A stretch of 64,000 nt of DNA from Tetrahymena elliotti 4EA (GCA_000231825.2 JH720368.1:283654-347653), one strand, 5' to 3'; shown: positions 35,107 through 48,556, numbered from the stretch's first letter. The notes: generated by a model from the letters alone, not told the origin. Numbers and translations: made by a program.

Positions 35107-38012
35107 TCAGCATTTATCAAATTAATAATACTCATAGCTATCATCATCTGTTAAATTCAAATATTTTATCAAATCTAAAAAATAAATTTGAAAAAACTAA
35201 ATTTACATCTAAGTAGGTATTCTTTGAGAAAGATTAAAGCAAAAAGATGGGAAACATAAGGAATGTAATCCAGTTGATAAATAGACCCCAATTAGTGACT
35301 AATTGTTATTTTTGAAATAAAATGATAAAATATGAAGCCAAAATTATTTACTTCTATTTCCAAGCAAGTCATCGTAAAATTCTAGGCATTCTTCTTCTAT
35401 TTCTGGAATATCTGTATTTTCATTCTATAGTTATTGTTCAGGTTATATTACTGACTTTAGCCCATTATCTGATTTGATTTTCATATTTGAAACATCTACA
35501 AAACTACCCTTTTTTTAATCAGCCTTACCTACTTGCCCAATAATTTGAGATCTACCAAATGAACTTATATTTTTTTTAGATTTAAAATTATCACCCTCTT
35601 CCTATTTTATTAAAAAAATATGTTTAAAGCAAAAAAAAAGAAAGCAAATTTACCTTCAATAATTGATGTTAAGTTTAAATACTTTTTACTATACACTCTT
35701 TACCCTCTTATGTGTGTATATTAAAAACTTAAGGTCTAGAACTGAAATTGTAAGTGAACTTAGAGCCATGACTATCAAACAAAATTACTGCTTCTCTATC
35801 ACCTGGGATGGTAATTTCTATTTTCTTTTCATAAAGACCATCATATTTTTTTTACTTAAATTCTTCTTCACCTAAAAAAGAAAAAGAATGAAAAAATAAA
35901 AAATAAAAATTGAATATCTACTGTAATAAGGCCCAAGTGGGATATATCCTTCCATTTTAAAGTTTAACTCTTCATTTAATATTTATTACATTTCTCCATT
36001 TTTGTAATACATGTAAAATGATCCATACTAAAATCCATATCTTTTTGTCAAGAGTGGGAAATTCCAATTCCTTTCGGGCTTGACATATGACATTATTTTT
36101 TAGAGTTCCTTGCCAGTATTTGGATCTATTTTTTCAGCAGTTTCAATTGAGACACATTTGAAAGCGATTTTTAACATTTCTAAAGGATTAGCACCTTCTA
36201 AATATTCAAATGATATGGGTTTATGGGAATAAGAACCTGTTAATTAGTTGAATAAATAAAAAAAGGTACATTTTTGAAATAATGATTACTGATAGTGCAC
36301 TCATTAATAAAGTCTTATTTCCAGAATAATTATGTGACAATCACATACTCTCCTGGTAGGAATTTCTATTCTATAAAGAGATTTCTATCTATACCATATA
36401 AAGCACCAATGTACTCAAAATCTTTTTTTTGATTTTTCTTTAAAATAAACATTCTACAATTGGAATATTCATATTATATTGGACTATGATAAAACATTCT
36501 TTCATCAATTTAATTAACTGAAATGAAACCATGTGTAGCTTCTTTTACTTTAAACTATATAACTTGTATTTTCTCTTATTTAAAATCAAGTTTTATAGAG
36601 TTATATGAGTAGTCAGGTCTAACCTTACAATTTCCAATCCCTATATTTTTATTAATTTCTTTTAAAATTCTTCCTTTCTTAAAAAAATTAAATAAAGACC
36701 TTCAAAGTATTTTGCAAAATCCTAAATTGACATCCAAAAAGTACCATCATTCTTTTCCTAAACATTTAATCTTTACTTCAAAATTGGATTCCACTTATCA
36801 CTGTTATCGCCCCAATCACCTGTCCACTCTTTCATGCTTTAAATAATAAATGTCAAAATTATTTATTATGTAAAAAATCACAATGTTTTTTACCCCCATG
36901 GATTTCTAATTTTGAGAATTCTATGGAACTAGTTATCATCTCCTCTTACACTTTAGTGGTCCAAGATAGAATAAGCATGTCCAGATAGAATTCCTAGCTC
37001 ATTTTCTTCTTCTCTGATATTTGTAGACTTTGTATAGCAAGTAAGAACATTTAGCTAATTATCGTTTTATTCTAAATACTTCCAAAACTCATCTGCAGTT
37101 AAATTATCAACATTTTCACAAGGTGCTCCTGTTAAGTCTCTTAATGCATATGCTGGGTTACCTCCTTCAATAATTTCATATGAGCCATATGCTTTAGCAT
37201 AAGCCTTTTCTAACAGTAAAACCCACAATTCATCTCCTTATCCTCTACTGAATGCAGGTTTCTTTTTTAATATGGAATTTCTTAGTATTAAAAAAAAATC
37301 TTATATTTAATTACATCTCTTTTGAATGGGATTCTATCATCTATATTGATGTTAATCCATTCTCCATTTATATTCAACCATACACTATAGACTCCAAACT
37401 TTTGCTTTTCTTTTGTGTGAAACAATCTTTCTATCAAACAATCTTATTCAGCTAAGGCACTCAATGCACATAAAAAGTAGCAATCTATTTTAAAAATAAA
37501 TAATTTGCTTTATAAAACAACAAAATAAGTTTTTTACCTCCAAGCAACCCTTGTTTAATATCATCTGGCTCGATTATATCAAATAGCTTAATATTTTCTT
37601 CATTTAAAAACTCTTATGGTCTCTTCCAAGTAATTTATGACCAGCTTTCTTACGTTTATCTAGGAAGTTTATCAAATTAGTTTGATAGAGATTGAATGTT
37701 AGCAGGGAAATCAGGATCTTCCCAGCAATTGCCAAAGAGTAAGTGCTCGCACTCTTCAATAATATGATCAAATTGTAGTGTGTTTTTACCAAATTCATTA
37801 TTAAATGTCTCAACAATATTAGATTGTAAAACCATTTAATTCATAATAGTTTCTTTTCTTTTAATTTCACTTTACTACTTTTTAGATTGTGCTTAGCTTT
37901 CTTTTGGGTTCATTACTGAAACAACTTATCTTGGCTATTGTTTCTTTTATTATTGCTAGTTCTCTTCATCTTCATCATCCATAGGGTTTTTAACTTTGTT
38001 GAAATCCTCCAT
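35107..38012 (-). CDS. Calpain-like cysteine peptidase (catalytically complete)
   Basis: ATG 38012. The N-terminal ~70 residues are Q/K-rich, and the peptidase domain begins near 37650. All catalytic residues are visible. The Cys is in [20 protein letters not shown], the His is in [13 protein letters not shown], and the Asn is in KIRNPWG. Family landmarks include [36 protein letters not shown], and [16 protein letters not shown]. After RNPWG there is [14 protein letters not shown], normal for calpains. Introns interrupt within and after the peptidase core. The C-terminal half holds a beta-rich calpain C2-like/CBSW region. Calpains are Ca2+-regulated cytosolic proteases. The reading frame stays open to TGA 35107, but the true end may be near 35340 (NRSK) with an intron after it. 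Confidence 0.88.
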
Positions 38013-38924
38013 TTCAGTTTGCTAATATATTTTTTAATCTAAATAAAGAAAATTTGATGTGATAAACTCTTGGTATTAATTTATAAGTATTAAATATTTA
38101 TTTGAAATTTCACTTAATCTAATAGCCAATATATACCAGAACAAGTATTTAGAATAACACCAATTTTAAAACAATAAAACGAAAAAACTGAAAAATAAAT
38201 CTTAATGGAAAATTTACTAAACTATATTCCTTCCTAAAATAATAAAAATTTAGATTTATTTAAAGATATTTATAATTTTATTTAAACAAAATTTATTTTT
38301 TCTCAAAAGGGATGAAAATAAAGAATTAATTTCACTAAATTGAAAATATTATTTTTGCATCCCGAATGAATATTTGATCACCAAAATTAACATTATTTTT
38401 AATAAACTATGTATGTTTACATGTAATATAAAAGAAGTATTTATTTAAATCTGCAACACTTACAATATCTTTACAAAAAATAAGATTGAATTACATAAAT
38501 TCTATTTCCTTTTAATTTGACTTGGCAGTAATTTGAATTATGCTACCTTAAAATAATTAAAATTTTAAAAACCATAAGTAATTAATAGGAAAATAAAAAC
38601 AATTATTAAGAAAGGTTAAATAACTTTCTTAGTTCTAAAAATTATTATTTTAATAAAATCTGGCTTTTTAACAAAAGTATCTTTTAATTATTTTAATTTT
38701 TGTGAATTAAAATATTTAAATAGTCTTGATATCAATCAGAATGAATAAATTATTTAAGTAATTCAGAAATATATTAATTATAATATCCTTACAATTTTTT
38801 TGTTTTTTTAAATTATCCTACCATTCTACTTTATTTAATATTCAAAAATCTTAATATTTCTTTTAATTCTATTAAATTATAAGTATATTAAATCAAATTT
38901 TTAATTCAATTCACATTTTTCTTT
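38013..38924. other. Divergent AT-rich intergenic region
   Basis: 0.9 kb between the calpain (minus) and a small plus gene. No coding sequence seen. Confidence 0.5.
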
Positions 38925-39394
38925 ATGGCTCTCCCATATTATTCACCAATTAGATCTCAAATAGAGACTAAAGTAATAAAGAATTACTCTTTTTTAAGAT
39001 TTAAGTAATCTAAAACTGCTGATAAGTTTACTATAAGAAAGAATATTTAAGGTTTAATACCAATCTTAAAATATTTTGATGAAATATTTAAGGTATCTTA
39101 AGATTTGAATTAAATTATTTATTTCATTTATGATGGTTGGTTACATTTTGAATTAAATTGATTGAATGATAAGAGGAAATTTAGCAAGAATGGAATAAAT
39201 TATTAAGATAGCTTTAAAATTTTATTGATTTAATTCTAGAAGAAAAAAAAATATGGTTCATGAATAAATAATTAAAAATAATTAGTATACTGGTGATTAA
39301 ATAATTCACGATATTGAAGTGTGTTTATTAACTATTTCTAAATTAACAGCAGCATGCTTTTATTCTAGGATTGCTGAATTATATTAGATTCTGA
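38925..39394 (+). CDS. Small unrecognised protein, 3' end overlapping the opposite gene
   Basis: Exon 1 (38925-39092) starts MALPYYSPIRSQIETKVIKN and contains SKTADKFTIRKNIQGLIPIL, then KYFDEIFK. A 92-nt intron (GTATCT...TTTAG) is phase 0. Exon 2 from 39185 reads QEWNKLLRQLQNFIDLILEE, then KKIWFMNKQ. Joining the two gives a smooth helical protein of ~100-125 residues. No family recognised. The open frame runs to TGA 39392, which lies 89 nt inside the end of the convergent minus-strand gene. A missed small intron or an earlier stop by splicing is likely. Composition and the clean phase-0 junction are the evidence. Confidence 0.5.
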
Positions 39395-42121
39395 GCTGCA
39401 TAATTTTTTGCTGCTGATCTAAAAGATATTTTTATTTTTTTTCAATTTCACTAACTTTTGATGCAAGTTATTAATCTCTTTCTTTGATTTTTTATAGTTT
39501 CTTTTCTATGTTTAATAGTGTTTATTGCTCAATATTTATATTTAAGTTAGCATTTTACTCAATTTTTTCTTCGATTTTGATATCGTTTTCTACTTTTATT
39601 TATTGCTCTGTGACTTGTTAGCTTTATCCTTCTTCGACTTCTATTTTGGTTTCATTTTCTATTTTTACATCTTATTTTTAAACAGACACTATTTTAGCAC
39701 TCTGTTATGGCATTTATTTTAAATTTTATTGTTAATTATCTTCTTCCTTTTCTTCATCATCATCTAATATCAATTTAGCTTTAGGCTATTTTCTCATTAC
39801 TTTTATTCCATCATTTTCAGAGCTATCATCATTTTTTTTTTCTTTCTTTATAGGATTCACAAACTCTTATTCATTATCACTGTCAATAGCAGTTTTATTT
39901 TTTCCTGGTTTAGTTAGCTTATTCTTTTATAGCAACCTTCTTCCTCTCTTGCCTTTTTATTTTTCTCCACTTTCATCTTAACCATTTTTATTTTATGAGC
40001 CATCTTCATGCTCATCTTAATCCGAATCATCATTAATAACAGATTTTTTCCTTCTTAAAATTCTTTTTTTTATTTTTTAAGGTAAACTATCTTCTTCCTC
40101 TGATTCGTCACTTTATTCAGAGGATGATCCATCTTATTCTTCATCAGATTAGGAATCTGAATCATCACTTTTTATAAAATCAGAATCTTCATCATCTTAG
40201 ACTTTTTTATTTACATTTCTCTTTTTTTTTAAAACTCTCTTTTGTTGATTTTTCTTTTTCTATGTAGCACTCTATGGTTAAGATTAAGAATAATTTTCAC
40301 TTTCTTCTTTGGATTAATTTTAATCTTCATCATTATTTTCTTCTTCCATATTTTAATCTTCACTTTCTTACTCACTATCTTCAATTCTTTTTCTTCTTCT
40401 TCCAGGCCCTTACTTTTTTATTGGTTTTTTGCTATTGCTTTCATCATCCTCTTTTTTTTTGATATCCTTCTGACTCAATTTTTCAAAAGTATTCTTTTCA
40501 TTCTTTTTACTTTCATTTTCTTTATCTATTTTGAGTACATTCATGAGTTTAGATAAATCTTCAACTAAGCAGTAGACTTTCTTCAAGTTTTTATTTGATG
40601 AGCTTTCTTCTTTATTAAAAATGTGAGTTTATTAATTTCAAACAGAAAAAAGAACTTACTAAAACATTAGGGATCTTCAAAGATATCCTTTTTAAGCTCG
40701 TTTTTAAATTCTTGATTAAAGAACTTTTATGCTATTAAAATAAAAAAGTTAATATAAATTTTTAAATAAAATAGTAAAAGTGGATAATAATTTAGAGCAT
40801 GATTGAATATATAGATTTTGCTTTGCAATCAAAAATTAAACAGAGAAAATATATTTAATACGAAATAAGTCTACTTAGAGCTTTGCTGTTTCACAGCATT
40901 ATAATGAGATAAAGTTTGGTTTTATCTTTGGAATATTCTCAAGTATTTTTTTGGTGTTTTAAATCTTTTAATTAAAATAAATCCAATTAAAAATAAATTC
41001 AATGTCAATTAATTGAAAGTACTTTGTCATCTACTTCTTTAGATATTTCATATTTAGAGATATCATAAACCTTTTGATTTATAGGCTACTTATTTTCTGG
41101 CTCTATTTGCATTACCTCTTTTTATTTTGATTACAAAAAATATTAAAATATTTCCAAATAGTAAGTTAAGGGATATTTTATATGAATCTCATAACATTAA
41201 TCATTTTAATTATAGTATTTTAATCTAGAAATAAAATAGATATTATGCATATATTTATAATTAATTAGATTGATTACCTTGGAGAGTTAGAGACAAATTA
41301 TCAGTTTTGATCTTTTTTTAGATTAATGGCATATTTTCAAGAGCAACTTAAATTTCAATCTCATTCCTTCTCTTTTGTATATTTTGAGGTTGATTTTTTA
41401 TCATGTTAAAGCTGTTTTATGTGGTTTATACTGAACCTGGAGGCAAAGGTACAGGCCTCAAATTTCTAGATATTCTATTTAAAATATTTAAAATTTTTTA
41501 TAAGCGAGGAAAAATCAACAAAAGCATAATTAGACACAATATAATGTATGATTATTAGCCATAAGAAAAAGGGTAATATTCTATTGATTTTAAAACAATA
41601 TTTTTATTTAAAGCTAAATTATTTCATAAATTAAAATTAGGATAATAAAAATGTAGCTTCTATTTATTCAATTCATTAAATTTTATTCATAAATTTGAAA
41701 TATCTATTTGATCTATTCTCCTTCAAATTAATGCATATTAAAATGGATGAATAAGTAAGTCTAATTTGTGCCTTAAAAACAAAAACAATTAAATGTTTTA
41801 TCTAAAACATTTCAAATAATTTAATCTTTGTTACTAGAAAGAAGCCCCTGGTATTATTTAATTCCCTTGAAGATTATTTATCTAAGAAGCGCTATTTCCC
41901 TGCTAATTAATACCAAATTGAGAAGAATATGTCTATTAACTCATACTTTATAAAGGAAATCCTGCTGCTTGGCTTTATGCATTTTACAATAAATTAAATC
42001 CATTCCCTCCTAATCCTCCTGTAGGTTGCAATAAATTAATAGTTGCTTATTAGCTGAAAGATGTCTATTAGTTGAATTGATTCTAACTAAAATATCTATT
42101 TCCAGGATTGTTTTAATTCAT
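39306..42121 (-). CDS. Q-rich / acidic-basic coiled-coil protein, probably nuclear
   Basis: ATG 42121 starts MNQNNPGNRYFSQNQFNQQT and a Q/N/G-rich region (41860-42121), recalling nucleoporin or RNA-binding low-complexity segments. Further exons give NLRPVPLPPGSVQTTQNSF (near 41450), then YPLTYYLEIFQYFLQSKQKE and YDISKYEISKEVDDK (41040-41200). An intron of ~320 nt leads to FFNQEFKNELKKDIFEDPQCF (40700). The main exon has alternating acidic (DDEDSDFIKSDDSDSQSDEE) and KR-rich blocks. It ends in a coiled coil (KKLQKIKERDQQLASKVSEI) at TGA 39306. Several junctions in the 5' half could not be phased, so this may be two genes. The composition suggests a chromatin or nucleolar protein; this is an inference only. 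Confidence 0.55.
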
Positions 42122-42926
42122 ACTATCTATAAAAAAATATTAAATTTTTTTCTTTATATTTAAAATATATTGAATATCAATAATTATTATTTTTTATCAA
42201 AATTAGTAATATTAAATTATTTTTTCTCATCATGCTTTTGAATGTAGAGCTTAAAAAACAGATTCACAGCAGCAAGGCTTTCTGACTAAGTCAGCCATTG
42301 CTCATCTTTTAATGCTTCCTATAAAACTTAAATACTTTATAAAAAATAATGTAAAATCTTTTATCTTTTAATCATTTTACACTTTAAATAAGTTTTTGAG
42401 TTATTTGTTTTTATTATGAAAATATCATTCAAATTTAAATGAAAAAATGTTATTTAGTACAAAATATTCATTTTCAAATGACTTGATTCTGTTGATTTTT
42501 TTTCTGTTTTAAATACCAAATACATTCTCTAAAAATAGATAAAAGTTTTTTAACTCAAATAATATACTTTATTTAATTGTGAAAAAATATTTTTTATCCA
42601 AAAAATTGATAAATTTGTCAGAGTAAATAAAGCAAGATGCTATTTTGATTGTTTTTTATATCAAAAGTAGTTGCTAATACATGCAAATATGATATAATTA
42701 CATTTATAAGAATAATTTTATATACTAAGAAATAGATTAAAGTTTTTAATTTTTTAGAAATTTAATTTTATTAAATAAATGAATGATAATTTATCGATTT
42801 ACATTGTAGATTCCTTTATTTAAATGAAAGAATTAAAAAAAAAGAAATTAATTATTTTTTAAAGAAGTTTAGTTTATTATTTTTGCATTGCTTAAATTAA
42901 TTAAGACTTCACTACCTTTTTATTTT
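42122..42926. other. AT-rich intergenic stretch
   Basis: 0.8 kb between two minus-strand genes; should contain the promoter of the Q-rich gene. No gene seen. Confidence 0.5.
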
Positions 42927-45045
42927 TCAAAGGAAATCTATTGATTTAGACTATGCAGAATTTAACTTATTGAGTTTAATTAAATTATTTTAGTGCTAAC
43001 AATTCTATTAATCAGGTTCTGTTATTATTTTCAATTGTTATTAACATGGGTTATTATTTAAATCAAGAGTTTTTGAAAAACATGATTTTGACTTGATAAT
43101 ATTTTGATTCTCCATTTTTTAGTTTATAGAAGAAAAAGATTTATTTCTAAGAGCATTTTCTAAATCTAAAACTTGATTTTGATTTTCTTTGTTGTTATCG
43201 ATGTGCACGTGCTCAATACTCTCATTTTACTATTAGAATTTGTTATCATTTAATGTAAATTTTAATAATTCATTCATTTAATTTTTTATTTATTCTTCTT
43301 TTTACTACTGTTCAATAGAATTTAAACATCCTTACTTTTATTAGTTTAAATCTCTTTCATTCATTTCTAAAGATTGGAGCATTTAATCTTCTGGTTTGTC
43401 TTTATTTTTATCATAAAATACTACATCGTTGTTTGATTCACTTATTTTAATCCCAACTAACCCCCTGTAATTACATTTTTTTGCTTTCTTTAAATCTCCT
43501 AATGTGTTTTTTTATTTTTCTATGTTTTAAGCTTAGAAATTGTTAGCTTAGGTTAAAAAATTGTTTAGATTTTAATTGTTGTTTACATACAAAGAAGATA
43601 TTTTATTTGTTTTTGCGTTCTCATCAATTATTTTCTTTTATTATTTTATGTTTTATGTTTCTAAGAGTTGGTTGATATCTTATTTATACTTGCTTTAGTT
43701 ATCATAATTTTATATGGAGACATCTTAAGCTAGTTCATTAGAAAAGGACCTTTTATATGAAATATCTTTGTATGCATTTGCTTTTAGTCTATGATTATTT
43801 TCAGCGACTATTGCTTGGTATGCATTTCTCAATAAATCTAATGAGTAAAAAGTTATCATAGCAATATAAAGAGCCAATTTCGAGCTTTAAAAGGTTTCAA
43901 TTTTATTAATAGTTAAGCTTAAAACTGTAATATAACAAATAAGAGTAGAAGATAAAATAGCTGACTTAGCAATATGAGCCATATAAAGTGAGATTATAGG
44001 TCTATGAGACAAATAACTTGCAGTATTGACTTAATCCTCTCTACAAAACAGATTATTAGAGCATCTTATTATTATCTTAAAGAGACTAACAAAAGGTAGA
44101 TTTATTGCAAGAGAGAATTTGGCCAATCTGGGAGTTTCTTAAGAAATGGCAAGTAAAGAAGAAAATAATAACACAAAACAAATGCACATTTATCCAAAAA
44201 TAAAATACCATTTTAGTGAATCAAAGTAGCATAAGATTAATACTGGAAGCCCTATATCAAAGATTATAGATAATATTATTCGCCAAACAAATATTTAGCG
44301 ATGTGCAGTGCGACCTACTAAAAATGCTAATAACAGTGTAATTATATCTACAGTGTGTGTAAAACAGTAGCAAAAATTTTATTCACATATTCCAGCTGTA
44401 TCATAATTTTAGATATAAACATTTTGACTTGACCTAAGAGTATTTACTGCAGTGCTTTATTCCAAAGAATGGTTATTTAAGTTCCCTAATTATTCTATCT
44501 AGTCTTTTTGTTACCTCTCAGTCTAGTTCGAACTTTGTTACTATTACATCTTTGAATTCTGCTAAACTTAGCATTCTTTTTGAGAATTGATACCTAGAAG
44601 TGTATCTACCTTTATGATATTGATCTTAACTTACTAACCTAAGTTGATTTCAGTTTACTAAACATCATTTTATTTCTCAATAAACACATCATTAAGTTTG
44701 ATAGCATTATTAAATTTGTATTAATTTTAATCATTATCACAGTATTTTTAAGGATCTGCATTTTAGCTATTCTAATCCATTTTTTCTAAGCTCTCTAATA
44801 ATAAGTTATACGATTTACCAGTTTGTATATTTACAAAACTAAGAAAACTTTTTCTATCTTGAGATACTTAAGCAATTATGGATTGCTTCCTTATTTTTTT
44901 ATTATTTATTATATAGGAAAAGAGATAGCTGTTTAAAAAGTACCTTTATGTTAAAAAAAAGTATTAACAAACCAATAATCAATATTTTAATTAAATTAAC
45001 TATAACATCAATAGTTTAACTAAAAATTAACTATCTGATTGCCAT
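42927..45045 (-). CDS. Multi-pass membrane protein, unknown family
   Basis: ATG 45045; the first exon encodes one strong TM segment (DVIVNLIKILIIGLLILFF). A small intron leads to a polar loop of ~180 residues rich in N, Q and D (contains SFLSFVNIQTGKSYNLLLES). About five or six TM helices follow: VDIITLLLAFLVG, FVWRIILSIIFDIGLPVLIL, KWYFIFGQMCICFVLLFSSL, FSLAINLPFVSLFKIII, a Ser/Ile-rich pair near 43,900, and KLALYIAMITFYSLDLL. The C-terminal ~250 residues are cytosolic-type, Q/N/K-rich with coiled-coil potential, ending at TGA 42927. Likely topology: one TM, a big loop, then a TM cluster. No transporter or channel signature recognised. Confidence 0.65.
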
Positions 45046-45895
45046 CGATATTTTTATGAACCCTTATCATAAATTAGATTATTTTAATGTTATTAATTTA
45101 ACATATAAATATTTTTTTATTTGTATGAACTATTGTTTTTAACTTTCTATCTTATTCTATTAAAGTCTTCAAACATAATACTTCTGTTGATATTATTTAT
45201 TAAGTTAAAATAATTAAATTTTGAAGTAAACAATTAATTGTATAAATTAATTTTCTAATTCTTGAATGAGTAACTTTTCAAAGTAATTTGTAAATATTTT
45301 ATTTTTTAGGATTTTTAAAAAAACTTTTAAAATAAACTTAAATATACATTTTTTTTAATTGAACAGTTTTTACTATGGTGAAATTTATTAAATTTATTTT
45401 GATCAAAGAAGCATTTCTTTTCAACAAAAATATTAAAAGAAAAGAATCTCATAATTTGATTAACAATTATTAATTTAGAAATCTATTACAAATAAATTTT
45501 ATTTATTTCTTTTGACATATTTTGATGTTTTAAAATAATAAATTGTAAAAAATTAAAATATTACAAACATTTAGCTTGGTAATTTGTTAAGAATATTAAT
45601 GATTGAATTAAAAAATAAATTGGACTGAAATATACTTTAAAAAAATAACTCAGCTAAATGATTGGCAATTATAATTGAGTTATTTGTTTTAAATAGAATT
45701 TTTAATCAAAAGTTGTATCTCTATAATTATTTTCGCGCAAAAAAAATAAAACAAAAAAGTATAATAAAATACTATAAAATTCTTAAGGTTGCTCTCTATC
45801 TCATTTGTGAAATGATCAAAAAGTAATCATCAAAAAATTTAAATGAAATGTAAAAGTTCTATAAAGAATGTCATATTTAAAAGTAAAATATTTTG
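45046..45895. other. Divergent AT-rich intergenic region
   Basis: 0.85 kb between a minus- and a plus-strand gene; no coding sequence seen. Confidence 0.5.
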
Positions 45896-47545
45896 ATGCC
45901 TCAAAATCAGAAGCTTTAGCAGGCTTAGCTAGCAAAATTAGATCCTCATAAGTTGTTCTATAAATGCTAAAAAGATATTAAGTAGAAGTATATAGAATAG
46001 ATTTAAATTGCAGGTCTTAATGATTTCAAAATTTCTCCTATGAATAGTACAATTTATTTTTCTTTTCTTTAACTGATATTACTACTAAACTACAATTTTC
46101 GAATAAAATTATTTTTGTCTATTTTTTTTCAATACAATTTTTCTTATTCATCATTTTTATAAAATAAAGAAGAAACACATTTTAATTACAAAAATGGATA
46201 TCCTTGCTCAAGTATAGAATAATAGCAAGACAGCGATATAAGTGTTTAAGGGTTATCTCCATTAATTATTAATAATCCTGCTAATTAAAATTAATAAAAA
46301 CTGAGTAAAATGAATTTGCTTGAAAAATCTGATTTAGCAAAAAATATTACAAATAGCTTGAAAAAAAATAACTCAAACCAAAATTTACAAAATAAGTCAA
46401 GAAATGATATCCGAGTGATAGCTTAAAATAATCAAAAGAAAAAACTATTAAATGGATTCAAATTAAGCATTGAAAACTAAAAACAATATTTAGAAAGTTG
46501 TTTACAAAATTAAGTTATTAATAACTAATCTCCAGTCTAAAATATTTTAAAAGAAGTTTAACAAGAACGCTAAGTAAAAATACATAATTTCTTTGATGAC
46601 CCAAGCATATGTGATCTGCAAGATGAAGATATATTAAGCCACATAAGTTAAACTTAAAGTTTTAAAAATTTATAATAAAGTATTGATTTTATTAACTTAA
46701 AAGTGAATAAAGTCGCTTAATTCAAATTAGAGGATGATGAAAAAGAAGAAGAATATTAGGATTTATAAATATTTTCTCCAACTGCTACTTCAAGCCAAAA
46801 TTCTAATAGGATTTATTTGTTTTAAAATCCTCAATAGAGTGGTGGTAAAACAGAAGAAAAAGATAAAAATAATCTATCTTTAGCTAAATATTAAAAGTAA
46901 ATTTATAATTGCTAAACAGAGTAAACTCAAGAATCTTCTGGAGAAGAGTCATTTAACTTAAAAGAAAAAGAAGAATGTGAAGAAAATAGTAAAAATCAAT
47001 ACTATTAAAAAACATAGAATTTAACATAAACTGCTAAATAAAGGGAAAAACTAAATTTCCTTTACTAATCTCCTCATAACATTAAACTTAAAATAGATAA
47101 TACTCTTACTCAGAGGAAATATGCTATTCCTAAACAATTTTCTTAAAATATTGTTACTTCTAAATAATCAGAATATTCTAGCAGTAAATCAAATATGAAA
47201 ATATCTGTACCAATAAGCACTAAGAATAAAGAAGAACCTAAATAATTTAATTAATTTTTCTAGTATTTCAAGTCTAATCAAAGCTTTGGCAATATTCTTA
47301 AAAAAGACTCTAATTTTTCCTAACAAATCAAGTTAATACCTGATTAGCCAGCGGAGTAAAAAATGTTTGTCCCCAAAAAATCTTCTCTTTAGTGTAGAGA
47401 AAAAACAAAAGATTTTAACAGTTTAAGCCATCAAGCCTTTATGTTTAACAACACTAAGCAAAAAGATTAATAACCAGCTGCTTTCAGTAAATAAGTATTT
47501 CTCAAAAATTTATCAAGCTAAAAACTTTCAAACATTTTGATTTGA
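45896..47545 (+). CDS. Q/N/S-rich, probably disordered protein, unknown function
   Basis: ATG 45896 starts MPQNQKLQQAQLAKLDPHKL. One intron (about 46048-46178) ends exon 1 at GLNDFKISPMN, and its GT..AG keeps the frame to TGA 47543. About 500 residues, very rich in Gln (many TAA/TAG codons), Asn, Ser and Lys. It has a few hydrophobic or charged clusters (SICDLQDEDILSHISQTQSF, KLEDDEKEEEYQDL). No domain, signal peptide or TM recognised. Likely a scaffold or regulator with many phosphorylation sites; that is inferred from composition. Confidence 0.6.
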
Positions 47546-48314
47546 TTTTTAGAAAATAGTTTAGCAAGCTATTCTATTTTCAAACATTTTTGTTCCACCA
47601 ATAAAACTTAATATAAATTGTAAATAAATAAATTCTTAATATAAAAAAGAACTATAAATTTTCATTTTTTAATGTTTCCCATCTTAATATTTATATATTT
47701 TAATTCTTAATAACATAACTTTATGTAGTTAAAGTTTCAATAATCAATTTTTTCAGAACCAATTTTGATAATTCATCTTACTTAAAATAATATTTTTTAT
47801 TTGATTACAATCTAATTGTAAGAATACTAATTGAAACATTAAAAAATTTCAAATCATTTTCTAAATTAAATAAAATATTTTTAGTTTCTTTTTTTTTAAA
47901 TAGAAAATAAAACTGTAAAAATGAAACTAATAATCTATTTATTTTTCTCTATATTAAATAAATCATTTTATAGAAATTTTTTTCAATTTTGCTTGTTAAT
48001 AAGTTTTTTAAAATATTTTTTTCAATTTTGCTTGTTAATAAATTTTTTAAAATATTTAATATGTTGAAATTTACTTTGCTTAAATTTCACTAAAACAAAA
48101 ATATTACTTTTTAATAATTGTTGAATCATATTCAGAGATAAAAAGTATTTCTACAAAAAGAAACCAAATTTTACCAGTATTTATTCTCAATTGCTTGGTA
48201 ATTGGTTAATCATCTTAAGATGAGAAAAGTTAATAGTAAATCTGTTCAATTACTATTTCTTCTACATATGTGTGATTTATACACTTAAGATACATTAATA
48301 TTGATTTTCTTAAA
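47546..48314. other. AT-rich intergenic region with a tandem 38-bp duplication
   Basis: Apart from the direct repeat at 47977-48053, nothing was seen. Confidence 0.5.
47977..48053 (+). repeat. Direct tandem repeat, two ~38-bp copies
   Basis: The block with TTCAATTTTGCTTGTTAATA and a T/A tail occurs twice head to tail with a single base difference (AAG/AAA). Recent slippage or unequal exchange in noncoding DNA. Confidence 0.85.
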
Positions 48315-48556
48315 ATGTCTATTAGTGAAACATTAAAAAGATTGAATGTGATTTGAAATTTATGTCTTATTAAAATCTCCATTTACTTTACTGTTATCAG
48401 AGCTGATAATTAGATGAAGCAGAATTGGTGCTTTTAGAAAGAAATTATAAACTTAGAAATTTTGAGGAAATTATTAAAAAAACTCTAATATAAGAATACT
48501 AAATTCTTTAGCTTAAAGAGATAATTAAAGCTTAAATTTACTATCTAAAAAGATGA
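48315..48556 (+). CDS. Possible short upstream gene or uORF overlapping the kinase start
   Basis: A protein-like frame reads DEAELVLLERNYKLRNFEEI then KKTLIQEYQILQLKEIIKAQ. It ends at TGA 48554-48556, which overlaps the kinase ATG (48553) as ATGA. A candidate start is MSISETLKRLN at 48315, with an intron between them (acceptor ATTAG near 48412). I could not make the phase fit with a standard GT donor. Total would be ~60 residues. It could be a separate small gene, a translated leader, or a remnant. Confidence 0.3.

Noticed and set aside
40242..40556. Phe/Ile/Leu-rich plus ORFs that look like membrane proteins
   Set aside because: Antisense of the Lys/Glu-rich exon on the minus strand.
47977..48053. 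Possible transposon terminal repeats
   Set aside because: Two adjacent direct copies with no inner element; simple tandem duplication.
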